Source of the DNA: Verrucomicrobiota bacterium
Lineage (GTDB): Bacteria > Verrucomicrobiota > Verrucomicrobiia > Limisphaerales > UBA11320
DNA length: 64,000 nucleotides
Direction: 5' to 3'
Assembly: GCA_016199985.1 (NCBI GenBank)
Contig: JACQFQ010000015.1
Coordinates: forward strand, 1 to 64,000
Shown here: positions 25,809 through 35,225 of the stretch, in pieces
How positions within the stretch are numbered: the first letter of the stretch is position 1
Layout: the number at the start of each line of letters is the position of its first letter
The notes under the pieces: model-generated
Seen by the model: only the letters and a program-made list of their open reading frames with translations
Database searches by the model: none
What the model was told of the DNA's origin: nothing
Made by a program: the position numbers and the translations under genes

Positions 25809-27004
25809 CCCGGCGAATCTATTTTGTCGCGAACGCTGTGTGGGGCGACCTGGTTGGAGGCGGCGACATCCATTTCTTCGAGCTCGCCCGCGGCGCCGCC
25901 GAGGCGGGATACGAAGTCCACGTAATTGGCGGGCCCGCGCTCCAAAAGCATGTTCTAAACGCCAGGCTTCCCGCCCAGGTTCTGCTGTCGGAGCCCCAGC
26001 GTCGCGCGAAGATCAATGAAAGCTCGCTGCGCGGACAGCTCCAGATGTTCTGCGACTATGTGGAGCGCTGCGTTCGATCGCTGCGGCTGCTTCGCCGCGT
26101 CGAGCCCGGGGATATTGTCTACTCGGTCACGGATTACTGGTGCGACTCCCTCCCCGCCCTGCTCTCCCGCGCGCGACGCAAAGCGATGGTCTTCCACATG
26201 GAGTCACCCACTCTCGGCGAGATCCTCCGCAAGAGCAGGCCTGACGTTGAAGCGGGACGGCTGGCTTCGATCCACTATTGGCTCAGCCAGAGTCTTTCGC
26301 TGCGATTGTTCCGCCGCTGCCGCAGCAAGCACCTGTTCTACCTGCACCCTGGAATGAAGCCGCGGCTGCTCAAGCTCGGGTATCGGGAACGGGAGCTCTC
26401 GCTGATCAGCTACGGGGTGGACAGCCGGATGGCGGAACGCGTCCCCGCGCAACCGAAGCGCTACGATGTGTGCTGGATTGGGCGCGTTCACCGCCAAAAG
26501 GGCGTGGATGATCTCCTCGTCGCGTTCCAACGGCTGTCGAGCGTATTCCCCGGATTTCGCGCCTTGCTTATGGGCAAAGTGGAGCCGCTGTTGCGTCCGA
26601 GAATCGAGGAGCTGGGCTTGCGCGACTGTGTGGAGTTCTCGGGGTTTGTGTCCGAGGAAGACAAGCTGCGCCTGTTCAAGGCCAGCCGCCTTTTTCTGAT
26701 GCCCAGTCGACATGAAGGATCCCCGAGGGTTGTGGGCGAAGCGCTGATCTGCGGCGTGCCCGTGCTCGCCTACGACCTGCCCAACTATCGCCCGATCTTC
26801 GGGGACCTCGCGCGATACGCGCCGGCCTTCGACCTGGAGGCCTTCGTCCGCAAGGCCGAGCGCATGATTCGCGAGTCGCGCGAGGGACGGTGCTATCTCG
26901 ACGCGGTGGACCTCGCCCCGTTTCGAAACGCGCACTCCTGGGAGACCACGCGGCGCGTGTTCCTGGACGGCCTTCCCTCGGCCCCGAGCGCGACGGAAAC
27001 CTGA
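25805..27004 (+). CDS. Glycosyltransferase family 4 (GT-B fold), 399 aa
   Basis: A GT-B glycosyltransferase of the glycosyl_trans_1 type. The N-terminal half carries VGGGDIHFFELARGAAEAGYEVHVIGG (the acceptor-domain glycine-rich loop). The donor domain has CWIGRVHRQKGVDDLLVAF, CVEFSGFVSEEDKLRLF and the E-x7-E signature in PSRHEGSPRVVGEALICGVPVLAY. It starts with ATG 25805 inside the stop of the GT2 gene and ends six bases before the exporter gene. With the GT2 enzyme it would build at least two linkages of a surface glycan or glycolipid. The donor sugar cannot be predicted. Confidence 0.88.
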   Translation: MTRRIYFVANAVWGDLVGGGDIHFFELARGAAEAGYEVHVIGGPALQKHVLNARLPAQVLLSEPQRRAKINESSLRGQLQMFCDYVERCVRSLRLLRRVEPGDIVYSVTDYWCDSLPALLSRARRKAMVFHMESPTLGEILRKSRPDVEAGRLASIHYWLSQSLSLRLFRRCRSKHLFYLHPGMKPRLLKLGYRERELSLISYGVDSRMAERVPAQPKRYDVCWIGRVHRQKGVDDLLVAFQRLSSVFPGFRALLMGKVEPLLRPRIEELGLRDCVEFSGFVSEEDKLRLFKASRLFLMPSRHEGSPRVVGEALICGVPVLAYDLPNYRPIFGDLARYAPAFDLEAFVRKAERMIRESREGRCYLDAVDLAPFRNAHSWETTRRVFLDGLPSAPSATET

Positions 27005-27009
27005 CCGCC

Positions 27010-28779
27010 ATGTCGACCGACGCGTCCACCGCATCTCTCAACGCCTCGTCCGATTCGGAAGGCGGGCATTCGCCCTTGCAACTGTTGATGGGCGTTGGGC
27101 TGCGCTCGCTGTGGCGTCGACTGCTGAGCGTGCGGCAACAGTCGCCCCTGCTCACGCTTCTGGTGGCGGGCTTCCTCGGCGGCTACCTCTGGATGAGCTT
27201 TCGCCTCTTCGGCTCCGCGCTCCACTTTATCCACCGGTTTCCCGGCGTGGGCAGCCTGCTCACCGAGCCGCTGATGTACCTGCTGTTCGCGTTCCTGTTC
27301 ATTCTGCTGTTGCTGAGCAATCTCGTCATTGGCTTCACGAACCTTTTCAAGAACCGCGAGGCCGCGTTTCTTCTGACGCAGCCCATCCGGTTCGAAGTCC
27401 TGTTTCAATGGAAGCTACTGGAGTCGTCGATCCTCGCGTCGTGGGCATTCCTGCTCCTGATCGCTCCGATGATGGCGGCCTTCGGACACGCGAAGCACGC
27501 GGCCTGGCACTTCTATCCCATGTCGATCGGCGTGATCGCGCTGTTCATCGTGCTGCCAGGCGTCGCGGGCTGCTTTGGGGCGGTGCTGATCGCGCGATTC
27601 ATGGATCGACGCGGCTTCCAGATCCTGTGCCTGCTCGGCCTCGCGGCGTTGTGCGTCGCCGGCCCGCTGTGGTATCACTCGAGCCCGGTTTCCGAGGATC
27701 CGGGAGCGGGACGCATGGTGGCCTTGATGGAGCGGATGCTGCAGCGCACGGGCTTCGCCCAATTCCCGCTGCTGCCCAGTTATTGGCTGACCTCGGTCGT
27801 GATTCAATGGGCCGAAGGCGCGCTGGCGGCTGCGGGCTTTTTCATGCTCGTTCTGCTGAGCAACGCGCTGTTCCTCGGCGTCGTGGTCCCCAGACAGCTG
27901 GGCGCGTTCTTCTATCGGGCGGCGGCGGAGAGCCATGGGCGAGGCGGCGTGTTCTGGCAGTGGCGACGCGCCCGGGCCATGAGCGAGCAGGCGGAGCCGA
28001 CGCTGTATCCAGTGTCCACGGCGGAGCGGCTGCTCGCGGCGATACCGGGACTGGATGGGGACATCCGGGCGCTGATCCTCAAGGATGGCCGGATGTTCTG
28101 GCGGGACACGACGCAGTGGGCCCAAACTCTGATGCTTTTCGGGCTGCTCGCGGTGTATGTCTTCAACATCCGTTATTTCTCCGAAACGCTCACCAACCCA
28201 TTCTGGATCTATATGGTGGCCTTCTTGAACCTGGGCGCGTGCTCGCTGAACCTCGCGACGCTCACCACGCGCTTCGTGTTCCCCCAGTTTTCGCTGGAAG
28301 GAAAAAGGATTTGGATCGTTGGCATGACGCCCTCCGGGTTGGGGCGCGTGGTCCGGATCAAATACTGGGTCGCCACCAGCCTTTCGCTCGCTCTCACGAT
28401 GAGCCTGATCCTGCTGTCGTGCCTCTTTCTGGGATTTGATTGGCGTCAAACCGGCTTCTTCTGCGTCGCGACGGCCGTGATGACCTTCACGTTGAACGGC
28501 ATGGCCGTGGGACTGGGGACGCTTTATCCGAATTTTCAGGAGGACAATCCGAGCAAGATCGTGAGCGGCTTCGGCGGAACGCTCTGCCTGGTCCTGAGCT
28601 TTCTCTACATCCTCGTTTCCGTTGTGCTGCTGGGGATGACGGTGTCCTGGCACGCCAGCCTCACGCCGTCCATCCAACGAGTTTTAGGATGCGTGGCGGG
28701 TTTCCTCGCGGTGTCCTGGATCCTGGGCGGGATTCCTCTCCGTCTGGCGTTGAAGCGCGTTCTCACCCTCGAGGTGTGA
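27010..28779 (+). CDS. Multispan membrane protein, putative ABC exporter permease, 589 aa
   Basis: About twelve hydrophobic segments in two halves (LLTLLVAGFLGGYLWMSF, LLFAFLFILLLLSNLVIGF, then LMLFGLLAVYVFNIRYF, LCLVLSFLYILVSVVLLGM) around a soluble loop near residues 300-370. The layout and the motif FLLTQPIRFEVLFQWKLLES resemble the putative ABC exporter family (ABC_export type). There is no ATP-binding domain in the protein and no ATPase gene nearby, so an ATPase must come from elsewhere if the call is right. The gene follows the GT4 gene after six bases and ends the operon. Transport of the operon's lipid or glycan product is the natural guess. Confidence 0.65.
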   Translation: MSTDASTASLNASSDSEGGHSPLQLLMGVGLRSLWRRLLSVRQQSPLLTLLVAGFLGGYLWMSFRLFGSALHFIHRFPGVGSLLTEPLMYLLFAFLFILLLLSNLVIGFTNLFKNREAAFLLTQPIRFEVLFQWKLLESSILASWAFLLLIAPMMAAFGHAKHAAWHFYPMSIGVIALFIVLPGVAGCFGAVLIARFMDRRGFQILCLLGLAALCVAGPLWYHSSPVSEDPGAGRMVALMERMLQRTGFAQFPLLPSYWLTSVVIQWAEGALAAAGFFMLVLLSNALFLGVVVPRQLGAFFYRAAAESHGRGGVFWQWRRARAMSEQAEPTLYPVSTAERLLAAIPGLDGDIRALILKDGRMFWRDTTQWAQTLMLFGLLAVYVFNIRYFSETLTNPFWIYMVAFLNLGACSLNLATLTTRFVFPQFSLEGKRIWIVGMTPSGLGRVVRIKYWVATSLSLALTMSLILLSCLFLGFDWRQTGFFCVATAVMTFTLNGMAVGLGTLYPNFQEDNPSKIVSGFGGTLCLVLSFLYILVSVVLLGMTVSWHASLTPSIQRVLGCVAGFLAVSWILGGIPLRLALKRVLTLEV

Positions 28780-28857
28780 CAGGACGCCGAGACGAGACGT
28801 CGCGCGCGCAAAGAATCCGCATTGACACTCAGGCGCTGGCTTCGTGAGATCCTCCGC

Positions 28858-29187
28858 ATGGCATCTGCACCTACTGAATTTCGAGGCGTGACGGCGGTCG
28901 CCAAAGCGAACGTTTACTTTGATGGCAAGGTTGTCAGTCACAGCGTCCTATTCCCGGATGGATCCAAGAAGACCCTGGGGCTCATCTATCCGGGGAAGTT
29001 TCACTTTGGGACCGAGAAGGCGGAACGAATGGAGATCATCGCGGGCGCTTGCCAGGTAAAGCTCGACGGAGCCCCGGCCGCGATCTCCCACATCGCGGGC
29101 CAGGCCTTCGACGTCCCGGCCAAGTCCGGCTTCGACATTGAGGTGACCTCAGGCATCTGCGAGTACATCTGCTCGTTCATCGGGTAG
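28858..29187 (+). CDS. ppnP: Pyrimidine/purine nucleoside phosphorylase PpnP, 109 aa
   Basis: A small cupin-fold protein of the DUF1255 family. The signatures are VAKANVYFDGKVVSHSVLF, KKTLGLIYPGKFHFGTEKAERMEI, GQAFDVPAKSGFDIEV and the terminal CEYICSFIG. Family members phosphorolyse nucleosides to base and ribose 1-phosphate. I chose ATG 28858 because family proteins begin at this point; a frame open from 28822 adds 12 residues that do not fit. The gene stands alone, with 78 bases before it and 100 after it, so it is probably expressed separately from the glycan operon. Length and motifs agree with the family, so the call is firm. Confidence 0.92.
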   Translation: MASAPTEFRGVTAVAKANVYFDGKVVSHSVLFPDGSKKTLGLIYPGKFHFGTEKAERMEIIAGACQVKLDGAPAAISHIAGQAFDVPAKSGFDIEVTSGICEYICSFIG

Positions 29188-29287
29188 CCCGGATCTTTCG
29201 TGGTCGGGCGTCCGGGATCAGCGCGCCGAGCGGCGTCCCGACGTCCCCCACGCATCCAAAACGCTTAACCCACCTTCGAACATCGCT

Positions 29288-30223
29288 ATGAACAAAGCCT
29301 GGATTCTACTTTCCGCGCACTGGGTTTTCACTTGCGCCGCGTCCGCCGACGACAGCTTCGACGCTCTCAGGCGGGAGCTCGACGACCTGAAAAAACGCGT
29401 CGCGGTTCTCGAGGAGAACAACAAGAATCTCCAGAGCCGGCTGGAGGTCGATCGACTGGTGGTTCGAAAGGAATTGATTGTGTCCGACACGGGGCTGGCT
29501 TGGGAGAAGGGATTTGAGGCGCAGCAAATTCCGCGGGGAATCTATGGACGTTCGCTCTGGGACGGGGCCGGCGGTCTTTGGGTGCGAAGCCGACTGATCA
29601 AAGGGGAGATTGACGACCCGTTTGACGATCGGTTTCACGCGATCGAAAGGGACCATAGCTTGCGGCCAGCTCCCGGGCATATCTCCTGGAATGTGTGGAT
29701 CGACGGCGCATGGAGGCAGATGGCGATCATCCAGGGCGAAGGCGTGGAGTTCTCGGAGCTTCCGCTGAAGGAGTGGAGCGGCCTCTCTCACCCAGGCCGG
29801 ATCCGCTTCCAAACCTTCCGCCCGGCGCACGGCGAACCCCTGACCGACGCGCTCATCGGACAAGGGATGATGTCGATCGGAGGCGGCGGCTATGGCGGAG
29901 GCGGACTGCCTTACCCCAGAGAAGTTCTGCAGCTCTGGGGAGGCGAACTCAGGAACGCGGGCCTTCGCGCTCCCGCTGCGCCGACCGTTGTGAACGACGA
30001 CGGCTCGGGGGAGCATCACTACGCCATCATCGCAGTCGGCGCCCAGGGCCAACGATCGTCCGTCTCCCCTGTCGCCAGGGCCGGAGGGCTGGCGAGGCTC
30101 CGATGGGACAGCGTTCCAGGGGCCGACGCCTACCTGGTCGCGCGGGACGGAAAGACGATAGCAACACCCTTGAGGATCGAAGGATCGAGGAAGGTGTGGA
30201 CGGACAAGGGAGAGGAAAAGTGA
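29288..30223 (+). CDS. Hypothetical secreted protein with N-terminal coiled coil, 311 aa
   Basis: Begins with a signal peptide (MNKAWILLSAHWVFTCAASA) and then a short coiled coil (LRRELDDLKKRVAVLEENNKNLQSRLE, split by heptads) up to about residue 52. The central part is rich in Gly and Trp, including a glycine run (SIGGGGYGGGGLPYP). The last 80 residues (APTVVNDDGSGEHHYAIIAVG to the end) look like a fibronectin type III-like beta sandwich. I recognise no family. The coiled coil could trimerise an extracellular or periplasmic protein. Its stop overlaps the GTG start of the next gene, so the two are a transcription and translation unit. Confidence 0.6.
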   Translation: MNKAWILLSAHWVFTCAASADDSFDALRRELDDLKKRVAVLEENNKNLQSRLEVDRLVVRKELIVSDTGLAWEKGFEAQQIPRGIYGRSLWDGAGGLWVRSRLIKGEIDDPFDDRFHAIERDHSLRPAPGHISWNVWIDGAWRQMAIIQGEGVEFSELPLKEWSGLSHPGRIRFQTFRPAHGEPLTDALIGQGMMSIGGGGYGGGGLPYPREVLQLWGGELRNAGLRAPAAPTVVNDDGSGEHHYAIIAVGAQGQRSSVSPVARAGGLARLRWDSVPGADAYLVARDGKTIATPLRIEGSRKVWTDKGEEK

Positions 30224-30663
30224 AACAGGTCCGGCAAAAGCCGCTCCTTCTCGCCATCGGAGCTCTCTGGCTCCTTGAGGCGGTTCTGTCGCACGGTTGC
30301 GCGAGTCCGCCCCTGCCCTCCTCACGCCGTTCCTACGCCGGTCGGACGCAACAGGACGTCGCCTTCGCCAAGTCGCCGCGGCGAAGCCGTGGCGAAATTG
30401 AAGAGCGGATGGGGCGACCGGACGCGTTCGTCGCGGAGAGCCGGATCGCCTGCTACCGGATCAATACGATCACGCGACGCCGGATCTTCCTTTGTCTGTT
30501 TGTTATTCCCATAGGCGTGGAACGGTCGCCGGGCGGATGGGATGTCGCGTTTATCGAATTCGACGCGGACGATCGCGTGAGCCGTTCCGCGATCGGCCAA
30601 TGTCGCTTGACCATGCCCCTCGAAGAATCGGCTCGCGAGTGGCTCGCGAAGCGGAAGCCGTGA
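30220..30663 (+). CDS. Hypothetical exported protein, possible lipoprotein, 147 aa
   Basis: Starts with GTG 30220 inside the stop of the previous gene (GTGA), behind a good AGAGGAAAA ribosome site. The N-terminus is basic and then hydrophobic (LLLAIGALWLLEAVLSHGC), and the Cys at residue 27 could be lipidated, although SHGC is a poor lipobox. The mature part contains the conserved-looking IEERMGRPD and ends in a helix (LEESAREWLAKRKP). The GRPD motif occurs in several small outer-membrane assembly lipoproteins of the SmpA type, a weak hint. Otherwise unrecognised. Its coupling to the secreted coiled-coil protein suggests a shared envelope role. Confidence 0.55.
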   Translation: MKQVRQKPLLLAIGALWLLEAVLSHGCASPPLPSSRRSYAGRTQQDVAFAKSPRRSRGEIEERMGRPDAFVAESRIACYRINTITRRRIFLCLFVIPIGVERSPGGWDVAFIEFDADDRVSRSAIGQCRLTMPLEESAREWLAKRKP

Positions 30664-30678
30664 GGGAAACGCGCGTCT

Positions 30679-31392
30679 CTACCGCCGCGGCGGCGCCCCG
30701 GGGCGGAGCTGCTTCAGAGGCTCCGGGGTCTTGTAGTGCCGCTTGAGTCCCGCTTCCTGCAGCAGGCCGGCGGGGGCTCTCTGGATAAACTCAGGGAAGG
30801 ATTTCTCGACGCGGTCGCGGATCATCTTTTGTCCGGACTTGGACGCCCAGAATTCCTCCTCCACCTTGTTGAGCTGAATGCCGGCCTCCTCCGGCGTCAT
30901 GTTCTCCCGCTTCGCGAGCATCCAGACGAGCTCCTTGTCGCCGGGTAGGCAGACGGGGAACGGGACAAACTTCGGAGTGAACTCCTCCTCGCCGTCCTCC
31001 CCGCCAACTGTCTTGCCCGCGTTCGGATCCACCTTCAATTCGCTGCGGAAGGAAGTCCCATCCGGCATCGTAACCTCCACCGCGAGGCTCTTCTCCGCCT
31101 TGTTGGGCTTAAGGGTGAGGTCCCCTTCCCCGAAGGCCGATGCCAGCTGGAGTTGGATGTCTTGAAGCGTTTTCGCGTCCAGGCTCGGGACCTCCAACCG
31201 CGCGCAAAACATCTCGAATGCCGCGGCCTTGGACTTGGACTTCAGCTCGGTCTCGACGGCCTTATAAATCCGGGTCGCGAGCTGCTGGTCATCGGTGGCC
31301 CTGGGCAGAACCTTTTTCAGCAGGGCCAGGAGATCCGTCTCGGCGCGCTGAGCGCCGCCGCGTTTCGGGGATTGTTTTGTGGTTTTCTTCAT
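30679..31392 (-). CDS. Hypothetical protein, 237 aa
   Basis: A soluble charged protein with no signal peptide. I chose ATG 31390-31392 (MKKTTKQSPKRGGAQ); an upstream ATG would add 34 residues. It has a Lys-rich start, a helical first third (LLALLKKVLPRATDDQQLATRIYKA), a central strand-rich region and a helical end (EEAGIQLNKVEEEFWASKSGQ). No motif is recognised. It converges on the exported-protein gene (15 bases between stops) and is divergent from the VOC gene across 205 bases that should hold both promoters. The amino-acid composition is normal for the GC-rich core, so it is probably a resident gene rather than a recent arrival. Confidence 0.5.
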   Translation of the reverse strand: MKKTTKQSPKRGGAQRAETDLLALLKKVLPRATDDQQLATRIYKAVETELKSKSKAAAFEMFCARLEVPSLDAKTLQDIQLQLASAFGEGDLTLKPNKAEKSLAVEVTMPDGTSFRSELKVDPNAGKTVGGEDGEEEFTPKFVPFPVCLPGDKELVWMLAKRENMTPEEAGIQLNKVEEEFWASKSGQKMIRDRVEKSFPEFIQRAPAGLLQEAGLKRHYKTPEPLKQLRPGAPPRR

Positions 31393-31597
31393 GTGAGTCA
31401 AAGTGGGGCGCACTTCTGCCAGAAGCCGGGTCAGGACGCAACTGAAGGTTTGAATCATCATGGGATGGAAGGCGCGCCCGTCTCGCGTCTCCAACTTTGT
31501 TTGCCTGATGACTGAGGCTCGCGAACGACGCAGTCAGCAACCGGCCACAACGCAGACCGCGCTTGCGTTCCAGCGTCCTTTCTCCATTTTGCCCCGC

Positions 31598-32017
31598 ATG
31601 CACCCTCAACCTCTGATCTGTGTTCAGGACGTGGAGCAAAGCAGCCGCTGGTATCAACAACTGCTGGGTTGCCAAAGCGCCCACGGAGGCCCCGAGTACG
31701 AGCGCCTGGTCGCGAACGGAGAGCTCGTGCTCCAGTTGCACAGCTGGACGACCGAGCACCATCATGGCGCCATCGGGGATCCGAAGACCAGGCCGTACGG
31801 AAACGGGGTTCTGCTGTGGTTCGAGATCCATGATTTCGAGGACGCCGTCGCGCGATCCAAGGTCCTCAACGCGGAGGTCGTCCTGCCCCGCCATCGCAAC
31901 CCGCCAGATCGGGATGGAGGCCCGAATCATTGGGAGATCTGGCTGCGCGATCCCGACGGCTACACCGTTGTGCTGGCCAGCCCCGACGGCTCCGCGGACG
32001 GCGCCTGGCGACCCTGA
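31598..32017 (+). CDS. VOC family (glyoxalase/bleomycin-resistance fold) protein, 139 aa
   Basis: A single vicinal-oxygen-chelate domain of 139 residues: CVQDVEQSSRWYQQLLGCQ at the N-terminus, GVLLWFEIHDFEDAVARSK in the middle, and the metal-ligand region WEIWLRDPDGYTVVLASPDG at the end. His and Glu residues typical of metal ligands are present (LQLHSW, EIWLRDPDG). Members range from lyases and dioxygenases to antibiotic-binding proteins, and the substrate cannot be told. The ATG at 31598 fits the usual N-terminus; the upstream open frame lacks family character. It lies 13 bases before the TMEM175-like gene, so the two may be one transcript. Confidence 0.82.
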   Translation: MHPQPLICVQDVEQSSRWYQQLLGCQSAHGGPEYERLVANGELVLQLHSWTTEHHHGAIGDPKTRPYGNGVLLWFEIHDFEDAVARSKVLNAEVVLPRHRNPPDRDGGPNHWEIWLRDPDGYTVVLASPDGSADGAWRP

Positions 32018-32030
32018 AAGCCATCGCGCA

Positions 32031-32606
<576 letters not shown>

Positions 32607-32628
32607 ACCGATGCGTCGGCCACCGCGG

Positions 32629-33585
32629 CTACACCTGCCCGCGCTCCCTGTAGAACTCCATCGTTCGCCGGATTCCGTCGCGAAGCCGCGTCGTGCTCCA
32701 GTCGGGGTAGATCGTGGAAATGAACCGCGGCGCCGGATGAGCGTGCGCAGGAATGAGCGCGCCGCCGAACGAGAGGCCCGCCGCGCCCCGAGGAGCGTAA
32801 TCCGCGATGGCCGCGACCACCTCGTCCACCGAGGCCGTCTCGCCCGCGAGATCCACCACGTCCGCGCCTCGAGGCGTCTCCATCGAGCCTTGAACAAAAG
32901 CGCGCGCCACGTCCTCGACGTAGTCATATCCCACCCGTCCGGTGTAGCCGATGTGGAAATCCTCGCCTCTTGCCGCCGCGCGCGCCGCCAGCGACGTGCC
33001 CGCCGTCAGTCCCGTGTCTCGCTCCGGCCCATAGGCCACCTGGGGACGAATCCCGAGCGACGCCACTTGGAAATGCCGCCAGTATTGGTCGGCGATGAGC
33101 TCCATCGCTCTCTTGAAAGCGCCGTAGAAAGTGATGGGCGCATGCCCCTCCGCGGCCTTTGACGCGAGATTGTCGGGCTCATCGCCGAAAACCGCGACGG
33201 AGCTCGCGTAGGAAAACCCTTTGACCTGAGCGGCCGATGCGCGCGCCTGCTCCCATAGAGCCACGCTGCCGAGCAGGTTCACGCGACATCCTTCGAAAGG
33301 ATCGCCCTGGCAGGCCGGCGTGAGCAGGGCCGCCAGATGGATCACGCGGGTGACGGAATATTGTGAGAACAGTCGCGCCAGGAGATGTCGATCCAGCAAA
33401 CTCCCGGAAACGAGCGGCACTTTGGCGGCGTCCGCGCCCAGCAGGCGCTCCCATCGGGCAGGACGTCCCCCCGTGTCCAACGCCACGACACGCAGCCTTC
33501 GACTCAGCAATTCCCGAATCACCCAGGTTCCGATGAACCCGCATCCTCCGGTCACCAGCGCGCATTCTTGAGAGTCGGGATTCAT
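32629..33585 (-). CDS. NAD-dependent epimerase/dehydratase (extended SDR), 318 aa
   Basis: An extended short-chain dehydrogenase. The cofactor loop is ALVTGGCGFIGTWVI, the acidic residue after strand 2 (VVALDTGG) indicates NAD, and the active-site Tyr/Lys pair is FYGAFK. SYASSVAVFG supplies the catalytic Ser region. The family acts on nucleotide sugars or sugar acids. The gene starts at ATG 33585, 28 bases after the stop of the lipoyl/KDG-kinase fusion gene, and is the last gene of a minus-strand run. The pairing with a putative KDG kinase makes a sugar-acid or uronate substrate attractive, but this is inference. A UDP-sugar epimerase role is the alternative. Confidence 0.82.
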   Translation of the reverse strand: MNPDSQECALVTGGCGFIGTWVIRELLSRRLRVVALDTGGRPARWERLLGADAAKVPLVSGSLLDRHLLARLFSQYSVTRVIHLAALLTPACQGDPFEGCRVNLLGSVALWEQARASAAQVKGFSYASSVAVFGDEPDNLASKAAEGHAPITFYGAFKRAMELIADQYWRHFQVASLGIRPQVAYGPERDTGLTAGTSLAARAAARGEDFHIGYTGRVGYDYVEDVARAFVQGSMETPRGADVVDLAGETASVDEVVAAIADYAPRGAAGLSFGGALIPAHAHPAPRFISTIYPDWSTTRLRDGIRRTMEFYRERGQV

Positions 33586-33613
33586 CGGAGGGATTCGCCA
33601 ATGAAACGCGTGT

Positions 33614-35224
33614 TCAACGCCGCACCCGATCACCGAGATCGCCCCGGGCCACGGACAGCACTTCCTCGCGCGTCGCGAGATTGAAGTCGCCATGAATCGA
33701 GTGCTTCAAGCATCCCGCGGCGGCCGCGAACTCAATCGCCTCCTGCCTCTCCATCCCGGTCATCAGGGCATGGATCAGCGCGCCAGAGAACGCGTCGCCC
33801 GCGCCAATGCGATCGACCGACGGCGGGGCGTGGATCCGGCTCCACGATTCGCCGCGGGAGTCCACCAGCAGCCCCTGCCATCGGGCGGCCCCGCTGTCGT
33901 TGCGGCTCCGTAATGTCACGGCGAGCCGGGCCACGGCGAGCCGCGAGCGAAAGGCCTGAGCCGCGCGGGCGAAGGCCTCCGAGGGACCGCCGCTGGATTC
34001 CAGCGCGGCCGCGTCGAAGCCGAGAACGAGCCGCAAATGCTCCTCGCTCGCGATGAGCACGTCCACGTCGCGCGTCAGAGGCGTCAGAACACGTCGCGCG
34101 TCTTCCACGCTCCAGAGATTCCCGCGGTAGTTCAGGTCGCAGCTGACGCTCGCGCCTTGGCGTCGCGCCGCCGCGCAAGCCTCGGACAAAACCTGAGGCA
34201 TAAGCTGGCTCACCGCCGCGGCGGTTCCCGACCAGTGGAGCCATTTCTTGCCGGGAAGTATCGAGCTCCAATCCACCTCGCCGGGCTTGAGCTCCGTGAA
34301 GGCGCTGCCCGCGCGATCATAGATCACTCTCGAGGCGCGCGGCGGAACGCCCGCTTCCAGATACAACGTGCCCAAGCGCGACCCGCCACGCAGGACATGG
34401 TCCGTGTTCACGCCGTATTGACGGATGAAATTCAGGCAGGCTTGCCCGAGTTCATTGTCGGGAACCGCGGAAACGACGTAAGCATCGCAACCCAACTGAG
34501 CGCAGGACACCGCTGCGTTCGCCTCCGCGCCTGTGTAGCGCACGTCGAATTGGCGGGCTTGAACCAAACGCTCGTGCCGCGGAGCGTCCAAGCGCATCAA
34601 CAACTCGCCGAAAAACACAGCCTGGGGCCGGGGGCCGGGGGCAGCGCTCGGGGAGGGCTGCCGTTTCAAGGTCGCGCCCCCCTCGACCGAGCGAGCGGCG
34701 AGGAGAACATCCTGCTCCCGGATGCGCCCCGTGCTTCCACTGCCGCTGAGCCGGGTCCAGTCCACCCCCAACTCGCTCGCCAAGCGCAGCGCCCGGGGGC
34801 TGATCGCGACACGGCCCGCGGAACCGCCAGCTTCCTTCCCTTCCAGCGGGTGGGCGTCGACCGGAGTAGTCGAAGGCTTCCGAGTGGAGGTCGAGGGGAC
34901 TTCTGGTCGAGCGACGGATCCGGCCGGCGGGGTGTGAGGGGCCGGAGAGCCCTCCGCGGGAGCGGACTGCCCAGCCTCGTCATCGGAGAGGAGATGCCCG
35001 AGGACATCGCCCACACGGATGGCGGCGCCGGGCGCGGGGGCGTTGTTGGCGATCCTCAGAACTCCGGCGTCCATGGACTCGATCTCCTGAACGGCCTTGT
35101 CGCCTTCGATGCTGAAGAGAGGATCGCCGGGACGCACACGATCTCCGCTCTTCTTGAGCCACGCCACAAACGCTCCCTCCTCCATGGACCAACCCAAACG
35201 TGGAACAATGATTTCGATGGACAT
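33614..35224 (-). CDS. Fusion of lipoyl domain, E3-binding domain and PfkB-type (KDG) kinase, 536 aa
   Basis: Residues 1-78 are a complete biotinyl/lipoyl domain with the modifiable Lys43 in EGDKAVQEIES. Then a Pro/Ala/Ser/Thr-rich linker (80-135) leads to a peripheral subunit-binding domain at about 138-176 (ISPRALRLASELGVDW, then GSTGRIREQDVL). That is the usual N-terminal half of a 2-oxoacid dehydrogenase E2 chain. The expected acyltransferase core with its HxxxDG motif is absent. A second linker is followed by a ribokinase-family kinase at about 201-536 (FFGELLMRLDAP, then the ATP/phosphate signature DRIGAGDAFSGAL with the catalytic Asp). The kinase half most resembles 2-keto-3-deoxygluconate kinases. 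It is one uninterrupted frame. The gene lies one base after the GNAT stop and before the epimerase gene. Confidence 0.85.
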   Translation of the reverse strand: MSIEIIVPRLGWSMEEGAFVAWLKKSGDRVRPGDPLFSIEGDKAVQEIESMDAGVLRIANNAPAPGAAIRVGDVLGHLLSDDEAGQSAPAEGSPAPHTPPAGSVARPEVPSTSTRKPSTTPVDAHPLEGKEAGGSAGRVAISPRALRLASELGVDWTRLSGSGSTGRIREQDVLLAARSVEGGATLKRQPSPSAAPGPRPQAVFFGELLMRLDAPRHERLVQARQFDVRYTGAEANAAVSCAQLGCDAYVVSAVPDNELGQACLNFIRQYGVNTDHVLRGGSRLGTLYLEAGVPPRASRVIYDRAGSAFTELKPGEVDWSSILPGKKWLHWSGTAAAVSQLMPQVLSEACAAARRQGASVSCDLNYRGNLWSVEDARRVLTPLTRDVDVLIASEEHLRLVLGFDAAALESSGGPSEAFARAAQAFRSRLAVARLAVTLRSRNDSGAARWQGLLVDSRGESWSRIHAPPSVDRIGAGDAFSGALIHALMTGMERQEAIEFAAAAGCLKHSIHGDFNLATREEVLSVARGDLGDRVRR

Positions 35225-35225
35225 G

